A stretch of DNA of 64,000 bases from UBA8529 sp964390565 (lineage in GTDB: Bacteria; Bacteroidota; Bacteroidia; Bacteroidales; Tenuifilaceae). The stretch lies in assembly GCA_964390565.1 (NCBI GenBank), contig CAYMII010000015.1, positions 16,442-80,441 of the forward strand, given 5' to 3'. This document shows, one piece after another, positions 35,145 through 43,797 of the stretch. Under the pieces are notes generated by a model. The model was not told where the DNA came from. It saw nothing but the letters and a program-made list of their open reading frames with translations, and did not search any database. Positions within the stretch are counted from its first letter, which is position 1, and each line of letters opens with the position of its first letter. The position numbers and the translations under genes are program-made.

Positions 35145-35558
35145 TTACATATCTTGAAAGCCAGGAATAGTCTCAATTTTCATAGGTCTTCCCTTGTTTA
35201 ATCCAACCCCAATAACCTTAGCATGTACAACATGCTTATTGTCTGGCAGTTTATAGATTTCCTGTTCAAATACCAATCGCAAATTACCTTCCTTGTATGT
35301 ATTAACTTTTACCACAAATTTATCATCACTGGTAAGCGAATATTTATAGTCAATTTCAATTCTTGATACAACCAAATCAATACCCTCATTATGCAGTTTA
35401 GCAAAATCAATCTTCTTATTTAATAGGTATTGATGTCGTGTATGTTCCAAGTAGTTTAGATAAACTGCATTATTAACAATTCCCTGTAAATCACATTCAT
35501 AATCGCGAACTGTGAACTCAAGTTCAAACTCATATTTCTTTTCAATCTTATTCATCAT
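35145..35558 (-). CDS. Acyl-CoA thioesterase, 4HBT hot-dog family
   Basis: A 137-aa single hot-dog domain with the 4-hydroxybenzoyl-CoA thioesterase pattern: VRDYECDLQGIVNNAVYLNYLEHTR near the N-terminus (acidic catalytic region D-x-x-G-x-V-x-N), then IDYKYSLTSDDKFVVKV. YbgC-like proteins of this type cleave short or medium acyl-CoA in the cytoplasm. Starts at either of two adjacent Met codons. No neighbouring gene defines its substrate. Confidence 0.85.
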   Translation of the reverse strand: MMNKIEKKYEFELEFTVRDYECDLQGIVNNAVYLNYLEHTRHQYLLNKKIDFAKLHNEGIDLVVSRIEIDYKYSLTSDDKFVVKVNTYKEGNLRLVFEQEIYKLPDNKHVVHAKVIGVGLNKGRPMKIETIPGFQDM

Positions 35559-35661
35559 TAAATCAGTTAAATATTTTTAATAAAACAAATTGGGCAAACT
35601 ATTATAAATATTAATTGTTATAAGGTTGCAATAAACTGAAAAATCAATAAAAATCAAATAA

Positions 35662-36747
35662 ATGGAAAAGAAAAAACTATTCGAAGCTTATTCTTTAGGC
35701 AAAATTGAACTGAAAAATCGGATTGTTATGTCACCAATGACAAGATCAAGGGCTATTAGTAATATACCAAACGATTTAATTGCAACCTACTATGGTCAAC
35801 GTGCGGGAGCGGGATTGATAATTACCGAAGGCACTTCACCATCACCAAATGGTTTAGGCTATTCTAGAATACCAGGAATTTTCAGCAAAGAGCAAGTTGA
35901 AGGTTGGAAAAAAGTTACTTCAGCTGTTCATTCAAAGGGGAGTAAAATTTTCGTTCAACTAATGCACACAGGGAGGATTAGTCATCAATTGAACCTCCAA
36001 AACGGGGCAATAGTTCTAGCACCATCTGCAGTAAAGCCTGCTGGACAGATGTGGACAGATAGTAATGGAATGCAAGATTTTCCAACTCCAAAAGAGATGT
36101 CAGCCGCAGAACTATTTCGTACAAAAGAGGAATATGTAACAGCATCGAAGAATGCCATTGAGGCTGGTTTTGATGGCGTTGAATTGCATGGGGCAAATGG
36201 CTATTTGCTTGAGCAATTCTTATCACCTATAAGCAATGTTCGAACCGATAGTTATGGCGGAAGCGTTGAGAATCGTTGTCGATTTGTGATTGAAGTTGCC
36301 GAAGCGGTTATCCAATCAATTGGCAAGGAAAAGGTTGGAATTCGCCTCTCTCCTTACGGAGTAGCAAGCGATATGCCTCATTACCCCGAAATTGATGAAA
36401 CATACACTTATCTTGCTAAAAAATTAAACGATTTAGGTCTTCTGTACATCCATCTTGTTGATCATAGCGCAATGGGTGCACCACAAGTACCAGCAAGTAT
36501 AAAAAAGAGTATTAGAAATATTTTTAAAGGCAACTTGATTCTTGCAGGAGGATATGATTTAAATAGAGCCGAGCAGGATGTAGAAAATAATTCTGGCGAT
36601 TTAATTGCTTTCGGCCGTCCGTTTATTAATAACCCAGATCTTGTTTATAGGTTGCAGAATAACAAGCCATTAAACTCTGAACTCGACATGACAAAGTTTT
36701 ATACTCCGGATGAAAAAGGTTATACCGATTACGCTTTTTCAGAATAA
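35662..36747 (+). CDS. Old Yellow Enzyme family FMN ene-reductase
   Basis: A 361-aa TIM-barrel flavoprotein. It has the FMN-binding MSPMTRSRA, the substrate His region VQLMHTGRISH, and the catalytic Tyr and barrel segments GFDGVELHGANGYLLEQFLSP, VRTDSYGGSVENRCRF and GRPFINNPDLVYRL. It is NemA-like and reduces activated C=C bonds of enals, nitro-alkenes and similar electrophiles with NAD(P)H. The true substrate is unknown. It precedes the lysC leader by 66 bp on the same strand, and the terminator at 36972 could also end its transcript. Confidence 0.92.
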   Translation: MEKKKLFEAYSLGKIELKNRIVMSPMTRSRAISNIPNDLIATYYGQRAGAGLIITEGTSPSPNGLGYSRIPGIFSKEQVEGWKKVTSAVHSKGSKIFVQLMHTGRISHQLNLQNGAIVLAPSAVKPAGQMWTDSNGMQDFPTPKEMSAAELFRTKEEYVTASKNAIEAGFDGVELHGANGYLLEQFLSPISNVRTDSYGGSVENRCRFVIEVAEAVIQSIGKEKVGIRLSPYGVASDMPHYPEIDETYTYLAKKLNDLGLLYIHLVDHSAMGAPQVPASIKKSIRNIFKGNLILAGGYDLNRAEQDVENNSGDLIAFGRPFINNPDLVYRLQNNKPLNSELDMTKFYTPDEKGYTDYAFSE

Positions 36748-36813
36748 TTTTCTACAAATCGATGTAAGTAATTAAAATAATTCTTAACATTGCAATCGAA
36801 TAAAAGCCGATTT

Positions 36814-36936
36814 ATGAACAATCGTTTGGCCACTTGCACTATAAAACATGACATTATGCTTAAGAAAAGCATGATGAAGAAAAACATGTCTATGGGTAAG
36901 AAGGAAAAGCTGTGCAGGCCAAAACTAGAGGATTGA
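36814..36936 (+). CDS. Putative 40-aa Lys/Met-rich leader peptide of lysC-lysA
   Basis: An ATG-to-TGA frame between the ene-reductase and lysC. The product has 9 Lys and 6 Met in 40 residues. The dense part is IMLKKSMMKK (codons 14-23) followed by GKKEKLCRP. Its first third and its end contain two complementary segments, and its stop lies 35 bp before a strong terminator. This is the arrangement of amino-acid-operon leader peptides, and Lys and Met are both end products of aspartokinase. It could instead be a small protein: its end KKEKLCRP resembles NKEKKLCKP of the 44-aa protein at 15567. Confidence 0.55.
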   Translation: MNNRLATCTIKHDIMLKKSMMKKNMSMGKKEKLCRPKLED

Positions 36937-37001
36937 TGTGAAAAAACTATAGCATTAATATAAAAGACAAAGGCCTGCAGAATACTGCGGGCCTTTTTTT
37001 G
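36825..37001 (+). promoter_or_regulatory. Attenuator-like lysC leader with competing RNA pairings
   Basis: Segment 1 (36825-36839, TTTGGCCACTTGCAC) pairs with segment 2 (36912-36923, GTGCAGGCCAAA) over 12 bp with a 3-base bulge. Segment 2 (36913-36920) also pairs perfectly over 8 bp with segment 3 (36972-36979). Segment 3 pairs with segment 4 (36985-36993) to make the terminator. The three stems exclude one another in the classical 1:2, 2:3, 3:4 way. Confidence 0.65.
36972..37000 (+). terminator. Intrinsic terminator in the lysC leader
   Basis: GGCCTGCAG / CTGCGGGCC, a 9-bp stem with one G-U pair and an AATA loop, followed by seven T. It ends 25 bp before the lysC start codon. Confidence 0.9.
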
Positions 37002-37024
37002 TTTAACTCTTAACCATAAAAAAA

Positions 37025-38356
37025 ATGAAAGTTTTGAAGTTTGGAGGAACTTCGGTTGGAACTGCCCAACGAATCAGAAATCTTGCGGAGATTATTCCGT
37101 CGAGTGAACCCATCATTGTTGTTCTATCAGCAATGTCGGGTACAACCAATTCATTAATCGCTATTGCCGACGAGGCAATGAAGGGCAACTTAGAAAAGGC
37201 AATGGATTTGGCAAAGGAACTTGAGGCTAAGTATCATAAAACTAGCAACGAGCTTTTCTTTACCAATCTATATATAAAACGTGGTAAAGAGTTTATCAAT
37301 GATATGTTTAATAAGATTTATCAAGATATCAATAGAGGTTTTAAAGGCAATGCATATAACGAAACCGTTGCAACTGGTGAACTGCTATCTACAGGGCTAT
37401 TTCATCTATATCTAACCGAGCAGAATAGAAACTCAGCATATATCTCCGCGCTTAGCTACATGAAAACAAATGCTGATAGAGAACCTGATTATGATTTTAT
37501 TAATGAGATGGTTGAGCGCACGCTCGATAGCCATTTTAGCGCTACAATATTTGTAACTCAAGGATTTATATGTAGAAATGCTAATGGTGAGGTTGATAAT
37601 CTTGGGCGCGGTGGTAGCGACTACTCTGCAGCAATTCTTGGAAATGTAGTTGATGCTAGTGAGGTACAAATCTGGACAGATATTGATGGGATACACAATA
37701 ACGATCCTCGATTTGTTGAAGGAACATCAGCCATCCGAGAATTATCTTTTGATGAGGCTGCTGAGTTGGCTTACTTTGGAGCAAAGATTCTTCACCCTGC
37801 AACAATATATCCATGTAGCAGAAAAGGAATTCCAGTTATCCTAAAGAACACGCTTCAACCAAGCGATCCAGGAACTATAATCAGTCACCATTATAATCCA
37901 TCGGGGGTTAAGGCAATTGCTGCGAAGGATGGCATTACTGCCATTAAAATTCGCTCGTCGAGGATGTTGATGGCGCACGGGTTTCTCAAAAAAATCTTTC
38001 AGATTTTTGATGATTACGCCACTGCAGTAGATATGATTACAACATCTGAGGTAGCTGTATCTCTAACTATTGACAACACTAAAAATCTAGATAATATAAT
38101 TAGAGAACTTAGCGAGTTCTCATCAATAGAAGTAGACAGTGAGCAATCAATAATTTGTATAGTAGGTGATTTTGTAGCTGATAGGAAAGGTTATGCAGGA
38201 AGAATTTTTAAAACGTTAAAAGATATTCCTATCAGAATGATCTCTTACGGAGGTAGCGACCATAACATCTCTATCCTAGTAAGTAGCGAGCATAAAATTG
38301 AGACCCTTAGGGCTCTACATCAAATTGTGAGTGAGAGTAAATTAGTTGAAGCATAA
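37025..38356 (+). CDS. lysC: Aspartate kinase, monofunctional
   Basis: A 443-aa protein. It has the N-terminal kinase signature KFGGTSVGTAQRI, the aspartate-binding segment NETVATGELLST, the nucleotide region LGRGGSDYSAA with IWTDIDGIHNNDPR, and two C-terminal ACT-like domains from about 305 (ITAIKIRSSRMLMAHGFLKK; SIICIVGDF), usual sites of lysine or threonine inhibition. It makes aspartyl-phosphate, the entry to Lys, Met, Thr and DAP synthesis. No homoserine dehydrogenase is fused. lysA follows after 4 bp, so this copy serves lysine/DAP. The leader suggests control by attenuation. Confidence 0.95.
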   Translation: MKVLKFGGTSVGTAQRIRNLAEIIPSSEPIIVVLSAMSGTTNSLIAIADEAMKGNLEKAMDLAKELEAKYHKTSNELFFTNLYIKRGKEFINDMFNKIYQDINRGFKGNAYNETVATGELLSTGLFHLYLTEQNRNSAYISALSYMKTNADREPDYDFINEMVERTLDSHFSATIFVTQGFICRNANGEVDNLGRGGSDYSAAILGNVVDASEVQIWTDIDGIHNNDPRFVEGTSAIRELSFDEAAELAYFGAKILHPATIYPCSRKGIPVILKNTLQPSDPGTIISHHYNPSGVKAIAAKDGITAIKIRSSRMLMAHGFLKKIFQIFDDYATAVDMITTSEVAVSLTIDNTKNLDNIIRELSEFSSIEVDSEQSIICIVGDFVADRKGYAGRIFKTLKDIPIRMISYGGSDHNISILVSSEHKIETLRALHQIVSESKLVEA

Positions 38357-38360
38357 AATT

Positions 38361-39539
38361 ATGATAACGCTAGAATCCTTAGGTATATTGGAATCAAACC
38401 CAACACCATTCTATTTTTACGATAACTATTTGCTCGATCAAACCCTAACTAAAGTAAAGGAAACATCTGAGCGTTATGGGTACGATGTTCACTATGCTGT
38501 TAAAGCCAATGCTAATCGCAAAATCCTTACACGCATTGCTTCATTTGGTCTTGGGGCCGATTGTGTTAGCGGGAACGAGATTGAACTTGCCATTAAATGC
38601 GGGTTTAAACCTGAAAAAGTGGTATTTGCTGGAGTTGGAAAAACTGACTCGGAGATTGAATTTGCGCTAGATAAAGGGATTTTCTGCTTCCATTGCGAAT
38701 CGGTTCAGGAGCTAGAAGTAATCAATCAACTTGCATCGCAACGCTCGATGGTTGCTAAGGTTGCATTAAGGTTAAATCCTGATGTAAAGGCTGGTACACA
38801 TCGACACATTACAACAGGAATGATTGAAAACAAGTTTGGTCTCTCCATTGAGGAGGTATCTGAGGCAAAGGAACTGCTGCCAAGCCTGAAAAACATCAAC
38901 CTTATTGGTTTGCATTTTCATATCGGCTCTCAAATAATAGACCTAGATGTGTTCAAAAGTCTATCTATTAAAGCCAATCAGCTAAAAGAGCAGTTATTTC
39001 CAAATAGCAATTTTAGCTACATCAATATGGGTGGTGGCTTGGGAATCGATTATGCAAATCCAGATGATAACCCAATACCTGACTTTGAAGGCTACTTCAG
39101 AACATTCAATGAAAACCTAAACCTTGCACCAAACCAGAAAGTTCATTTTGAACTTGGAAGAGCAATTGTGGCTCAGTGCGGAAGCCTGATAACAAAGGTA
39201 ACCTATGTTAAAGGCCCATCGGCTCATAAGTTTGTTGTAGTTGATGCTGGAATGAACGATTTAATCCGCCCTGCACTATACGATGCAAGCCATTCAATTG
39301 TAAATCTATCATCAAAAGGAAGCATCTCGAGCTACGACATTGTTGGTCCTGTTTGCGAATCGGCCGACTGCTTTGCAAAAGAGATTAAACTACCTCAAGT
39401 TGAACGTGGTGATATCCTTGCAATCCTTTCGTGCGGAGCTTATGGAGAGGTTATGAGTTCACGCTATAATATGAGAGAAATTCCTTATGCTGTTTACTCA
39501 GAAGATAGACTAGAACCTGTATACTCGGTAAGGGATTGA
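38361..39539 (+). CDS. lysA: Diaminopimelate decarboxylase
   Basis: Start chosen at ATG 38361, 4 bp after the lysC stop. An in-frame TTG inside lysC is less likely. The 392-aa product has the PLP lysine Lys48 in YAVKANANRK, FHIGSQIIDLDVF, NMGGGLGIDYANP (phosphate loop), ELGRAIVAQCG and the second-half motif GPVCESADCFA with Cys. It decarboxylates meso-diaminopimelate to lysine. Together with lysC in one operon it can balance DAP for the wall against lysine. Confidence 0.95.
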   Translation: MITLESLGILESNPTPFYFYDNYLLDQTLTKVKETSERYGYDVHYAVKANANRKILTRIASFGLGADCVSGNEIELAIKCGFKPEKVVFAGVGKTDSEIEFALDKGIFCFHCESVQELEVINQLASQRSMVAKVALRLNPDVKAGTHRHITTGMIENKFGLSIEEVSEAKELLPSLKNINLIGLHFHIGSQIIDLDVFKSLSIKANQLKEQLFPNSNFSYINMGGGLGIDYANPDDNPIPDFEGYFRTFNENLNLAPNQKVHFELGRAIVAQCGSLITKVTYVKGPSAHKFVVVDAGMNDLIRPALYDASHSIVNLSSKGSISSYDIVGPVCESADCFAKEIKLPQVERGDILAILSCGAYGEVMSSRYNMREIPYAVYSEDRLEPVYSVRD

Positions 39540-39557
39540 TTAATAAAAATAGAAAAC

Positions 39558-39920
39558 ATGAAAATTAACATAAACAAGATTAACGGATCATTTATTGCCA
39601 ATATTGATTGCGATGAAGTTATCATAAATAATGTTCAAGATGCTCTTGATCTTATGGCAGATTGCGGTTATAAAGGTTCAAGAAAGATTATTATTCACTC
39701 AAAGAATATCGTTCCAGAGTTCTTCGATCTTAGAACTCGTATTGCTGGTGATATTCTACAAAAATTCTCGAACTATAACGTGGATTTGGCAATTATTGGT
39801 GATTTCTCGAATCCTACAAGTAAAAGTTTACGGGATTTCATTTACGAGAGCAATAAATTGGGTAGAATTAACTTTGTTGATTCACTCGATGAAGCAAAAG
39901 ATCGACTTGCTATGCATTAA
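39558..39920 (+). CDS. DUF4180 family protein
   Basis: A 120-aa cytosolic protein with the DUF4180 pattern: alternating strand/helix, DALDLMADCGYKGSRKIIIH, IVPEFFDLRTRIAGDILQKF, and VDLAIIGDFSNPTSKSLRDF. The fold resembles STAS-like proteins. Function is not established. It lies 18 bp after lysA and is probably co-transcribed, although no link to lysine synthesis can be seen. A long inverted repeat follows. Confidence 0.8.
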   Translation: MKININKINGSFIANIDCDEVIINNVQDALDLMADCGYKGSRKIIIHSKNIVPEFFDLRTRIAGDILQKFSNYNVDLAIIGDFSNPTSKSLRDFIYESNKLGRINFVDSLDEAKDRLAMH

Positions 39921-39956
39921 TAATTAGATAGAAAATAGTTTAGTAGTAGTTTTACG

Positions 39957-40028
39957 ATTAACCACACTAGGCACATAGAACACAATAGAATCAAATCTAT
40001 GTGACCTATTGTGTCTAATGTGGTTCAA
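39957..40028. repeat. Long imperfect inverted repeat of CAC-NTAG units (also likely terminator)
   Basis: Two arms of about 33 bp are near-complements. Each arm is itself made of three CAC(N)NTAG-type units (CACACTAG, CACATAG, CACAATAG) at about 9-bp spacing. It lies between the convergent DUF4180 and S9 peptidase genes. Confidence 0.75.
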
Positions 40029-40034
40029 TATCCT

Positions 40035-42842
40035 TTAGTAACCTAGAACTTTTCCCTTCTTGATAGCAGGAATACCTTGTTTTAGCCATACTGGTTGCGA
40101 TGCATCTTTAAGGTAATAGTCAAAAAACTGCATCATTCTGATAGTCCAGTCAATACGGTTTGCACGACGAACAAGATTGTGAGGCTCATCATTGTAGTTA
40201 ACCATCCAAACGGGCTTGCCAAGTCGACGCAAAGCAAGGAAATACTCAATACCTTGATACCATGGTACGGCACCATCTGCATCGTCATGACGAATCAGCA
40301 ACGGAGTGTTAACCCTTGGAGCATAAAACAAAGGTGAATTCTCGATAAAATTTAATGGTTTTTCCCAAAGCGTGCCTCCTATCCTACTCTGCTCATGCTC
40401 ATACTGAAACATACGAGCCATACCCGATTCCCAACGAATACCACCATAAGCACTTGTCATGTTTGTTACAGGAGCGCCTGCTGAAGCAGCTTTGAATAAA
40501 TCGGTTTGGGTAACAAGGTAAGCAATCTGGTAACCACCCCAGCTTTGACCTTGAACTCCAATTCTATCTTTATCAACAAATCTTTTATTAATTAAGGCCA
40601 TAGTTCCGCTGATAACAGCATCGTATGCACTTTTTCCTGGCGAACCAATTCGATACTTAATATCAGGGAAGAAAACAACATAATCGTTGCTTGTGTAAAG
40701 CGTAGGGCAAATAACAGAACGGCCTGGCTTTGGCTCAAAGTGAGTGTTCAAATTATCCGAATGAGTCTCGTAGAAATAAACCATCATTGGGTATTTCTTA
40801 TTAGGATCGAAATTATCGGGCTTATAAAGTATCCCAACAACACTATCGCGATTAAAATCAACCCATTTAACCAATTCTGCTGTACCCCATTTATACTTAT
40901 TCATCTGAGGATTTGCAACCGAAATCTTCTGGGGATTAGAAAAAGTTATATCGCTTGTCCATAAATCTCGATATTCTCTGTAAGATTCCTTTTGCCAGAT
41001 AAGCTGATTAGAGTTTTTTGCTTTATAAATATTTGAGTAATCAAAATCATCAATAATCAATTGATTAGTTATGCCAGGTTTGTTAAAAACAATACTACTA
41101 AAGCCGCTTTGCTTATTCTTTTTATTGAAAACCGAGAGTAACTCGGTTGATGCTGAACTGATGTAAAATGCTTCCTGATCGAGCTTTTGATAGCGATAAA
41201 CAAGATTCTTCGCTCTTCCATTGGTGAGACAAACAGGCTTAATCTTACCTGCTGGATCAAGATTCCAGATATCAAACTTATCGTAAACAATAAAACCCTT
41301 ATCACCTTCGAGCCAACCTGCAAATCCATATGGATTTGGTAAACTTGGGGTATCATTCTCCTCATCATAAAAATTGATATTCATCCCTGAAGTAAGACAA
41401 ATGGATTTCCCATCTTTAACAGAATACATATACCACGCATTATCAGAAGGTTGATAATATGCTAAGTAATTAGTTGAAGGCGAAATCGATACTCTAAAAG
41501 GAATTGCAGTTAATGCTTTACGTCTTGCGCCTGTTTTTAAATCGATAATGTAATAATCGTTGTTACCTGATGACTCCCATGTCATAGCGTATTGATAAGG
41601 AATATCGCTTACTCCAAGGGCATTAGGAGCATCACCTTTCATGAAAACTCGAACATCGGGAACTTCCTTATCGGCTAGTTGGATAAATTTTTTATCAACA
41701 AAACTATATGTAGCAAGATATGAGCGTTTCAGCTCATTTTTAAGATTATTCTTTTGCTGGGTTTGAAGAAGTGTATCCGTCCAACTCCATAAATCAAGAA
41801 TCACTTTCTCATCATCAGTTAAAGTATCCTTAGGCTCTTCAAATTGCTTTGGCATAGTTGTTAAGAACAGACGATTCCCTAACCTTGAAAAGTATGGTGT
41901 TGTATTCTGGCTGACAACCCAACCCTTAGGCATCCCAACTGTTTGATTGGAGATTAGTTTTTCTGCACTCTTCGCATTTACCGACCAATAGTACAAATCG
42001 TAGGTTTTAACCTTTCCAGTATCGGCTGAGAATTGGAAAACAAGTTGTTTCCCTGCTTCATCTGTCGTAAGATTTTTAATATCACCCTTTTGCTCAAAAA
42101 TTTTAGTAGCCTCTCCTCTAGCATTATCAAGCACCTGAACATTTGATAAGCTGAGCGTATCGTCAGTTTTAGCATTAAAGACAATTAAAGCACCATTTCT
42201 TGATATTGAATAATCGTAAACCTGATTGAATTCAAATTTCTTATCCTCGCTAGGGTTTACTATGGTTAACAGGCTTGGCTTCTCCTCATCATTACTTTTG
42301 GCTGGTTTCTTAACAACCTTTGGTTTAGATTTCTTTGAAGTATCGGCTGATTGCTTATCTTTTTCCTTTTCTTTCTTTTTTAAATCAGTAAGTAAAGCAA
42401 CCCAATTACCATCAATCTCGCCAATTTTGTAGGATTTTACTTTTGCAAAGGAGTACTCTTTTTTACTATTGAACGAGTAAATCTTCAAGGAATCCTTGGG
42501 CATATCATCCTTTTTCTTTTTATCAAGTTTAGCCTTACGAGTAACTGATTTTTGGGGTTTAACCTGATACACAACAAAACTATTTAATGGGGATAAAGTG
42601 GCTTTATATCCTCTTTTAAAAACCTGTTTAGCATTTGATTTATAATCGATTAAATAAAGGTTTCCATCTCCATCCTGAGGGTTTACCTCATATGAAATCC
42701 ATTGTCCATTTGAGGAAATTAATGGATTCATCAAATCATTCCAATTATCATACACATCATGTGTTAAGGGTACTTTGACATTTTGGGCAAAACTGTAAAA
42801 TGATAAAATAGCAAAAAAAGATACAATGAAGATTCTTTTCAT
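40035..42842 (-). CDS. Secreted S9 family peptidase, long form
   Basis: A 935-aa protein with a signal peptide (MKRIFIVSFFAILSFYSFAQ), a large beta-propeller-like region and a C-terminal alpha/beta hydrolase with Ser767 (GQSWGGY), Asp856 (HDDADGAVP) and His888 (DEPHNL). The Ser motif GxSWGG is usual for acylaminoacyl-peptidase / prolyl oligopeptidase relatives. A strongly basic low-complexity insertion (about 157-191, rich in KKEKDK and KKPAKS) sits in the propeller, as in the S9 peptidase at 9203. It probably degrades oligopeptides in the periplasm. Monocistronic. Confidence 0.9.
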   Translation of the reverse strand: MKRIFIVSFFAILSFYSFAQNVKVPLTHDVYDNWNDLMNPLISSNGQWISYEVNPQDGDGNLYLIDYKSNAKQVFKRGYKATLSPLNSFVVYQVKPQKSVTRKAKLDKKKKDDMPKDSLKIYSFNSKKEYSFAKVKSYKIGEIDGNWVALLTDLKKKEKEKDKQSADTSKKSKPKVVKKPAKSNDEEKPSLLTIVNPSEDKKFEFNQVYDYSISRNGALIVFNAKTDDTLSLSNVQVLDNARGEATKIFEQKGDIKNLTTDEAGKQLVFQFSADTGKVKTYDLYYWSVNAKSAEKLISNQTVGMPKGWVVSQNTTPYFSRLGNRLFLTTMPKQFEEPKDTLTDDEKVILDLWSWTDTLLQTQQKNNLKNELKRSYLATYSFVDKKFIQLADKEVPDVRVFMKGDAPNALGVSDIPYQYAMTWESSGNNDYYIIDLKTGARRKALTAIPFRVSISPSTNYLAYYQPSDNAWYMYSVKDGKSICLTSGMNINFYDEENDTPSLPNPYGFAGWLEGDKGFIVYDKFDIWNLDPAGKIKPVCLTNGRAKNLVYRYQKLDQEAFYISSASTELLSVFNKKNKQSGFSSIVFNKPGITNQLIIDDFDYSNIYKAKNSNQLIWQKESYREYRDLWTSDITFSNPQKISVANPQMNKYKWGTAELVKWVDFNRDSVVGILYKPDNFDPNKKYPMMVYFYETHSDNLNTHFEPKPGRSVICPTLYTSNDYVVFFPDIKYRIGSPGKSAYDAVISGTMALINKRFVDKDRIGVQGQSWGGYQIAYLVTQTDLFKAASAGAPVTNMTSAYGGIRWESGMARMFQYEHEQSRIGGTLWEKPLNFIENSPLFYAPRVNTPLLIRHDDADGAVPWYQGIEYFLALRRLGKPVWMVNYNDEPHNLVRRANRIDWTIRMMQFFDYYLKDASQPVWLKQGIPAIKKGKVLGY

Positions 42843-42952
42843 CTTATTGATATTTTGTGGTTTAGTCTATAGATTAAGGGTTACCTCAAGAGTTTAGACA
42901 AAGAATAGCTGATTAGGTTTAAGCCTAGAAGCGATTGACCAGAAACTATTGG

Positions 42953-43717
42953 CTACAACTTTTTCTCAGTCAGATATTTCCAAAACCTCTTGGGCATAAA
43001 GTTTTGCTGACATCGAAGGTTGGTTCGCTCCCTAATTGCAATCTGCTTAAAATAGGATTTCCACATCTGCTGCCACTTATCCTCTTCAGGATGTGTAACG
43101 TCGCTATTTAGTTGTCCGGATATAACGTTAAATGCTGGATTATCGATGGTTATCTGCTCCATCTTTTTAGTATCGAAGAAAAATCCATAACCTCTTCTGG
43201 TATCATAGATCAGCCAAGGCTGATCGGCAAATCGTTCTCTAAAATGGCCAGTAATCAAAGGTAGAATGTCATATTTTGGCGAGATTGGTGCAAACCAAGT
43301 ACCATCGGCTGCTTGCTCGAATCGGATGAACATCACAAAATGCTGAGCCTCGCGAAGAACCTTTTTCTCAAGTTGACTAACCCTCAAAACCGCATCGTTT
43401 GCAAAATTTGTGGCAATACAAACCTTTTGGATAAATAATTCTCGACAGTATCGAAGTAAAATCATCTCCACGTCATCGTCGAGCGAAAGGTAGGCATGAA
43501 AAACTTGCTCGCAGGTTAACTCTCCACCATAGCGTTTAACACCATCCCAAACCCTTGATGCCTTCAGTTCATCGGTGTTTATTTTTACTATCTCACCAAA
43601 CAACAGGCCTTGTTTTTCAGGTCGAATAATGGCCTCGGGCCAATCTTTCGACTCGTATGCATGAAAGATAACCGTAAGCAAACCCGGGAAAGTGCCGTCG
43701 TAAGTATAATTTGACAT
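42953..43717 (-). CDS. TIGR03915-type putative DNA repair protein (DUF4130)
   Basis: Start taken at ATG 43717, giving MSNYTYDGTFPGLLTVIFHA, the normal family N-terminus. The open frame upstream is made of the octamer repeat and begins with TTG. The 254-aa product contains the DUF4130 blocks FPGLLTVIFHAYESKDWPEA, HFVMFIRFEQAADGTWFAPI, PLITGHFRERFADQPWLIYD and the C-terminal YFKQIAIRERTNLRCQQNFMP. In other bacteria this protein is encoded next to a radical SAM protein of the putative DNA-modification/repair pair TIGR03915/TIGR03916. That partner is not in the window. Its biochemical role is unproven. Confidence 0.85.
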   Translation of the reverse strand: MSNYTYDGTFPGLLTVIFHAYESKDWPEAIIRPEKQGLLFGEIVKINTDELKASRVWDGVKRYGGELTCEQVFHAYLSLDDDVEMILLRYCRELFIQKVCIATNFANDAVLRVSQLEKKVLREAQHFVMFIRFEQAADGTWFAPISPKYDILPLITGHFRERFADQPWLIYDTRRGYGFFFDTKKMEQITIDNPAFNVISGQLNSDVTHPEEDKWQQMWKSYFKQIAIRERTNLRCQQNFMPKRFWKYLTEKKL

Positions 43718-43723
43718 TAAATC

Positions 43724-43787
43724 AATTTGAAAATTTGAAAATAAGTTAATTTGAAAATGAGACAATTTGCCAATTAGGCAATTATAA
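43724..43787. repeat. Octamer tandem repeat, AATTTGAA type, 8 units
   Basis: Eight consecutive 8-bp units all beginning AAT (consensus AATTTGAA, with AATTTGCC, AATGAGAC and AATTAGGC variants) in exact phase between the TIGR03915 start and nth. Confidence 0.8.
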
Positions 43788-43797
43788 TATTTTAGAT

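Noticed and set aside
36814..37000. Lysine riboswitch upstream of lysC
   Set aside because: No recognisable lysine-riboswitch core. The competing stems and the Lys-rich frame explain the leader better.
43718..43765. N-terminal extension of the TIGR03915 protein from a TTG
   Set aside because: The added residues are encoded only by the octamer repeat. ATG 43717 gives the usual N-terminus.
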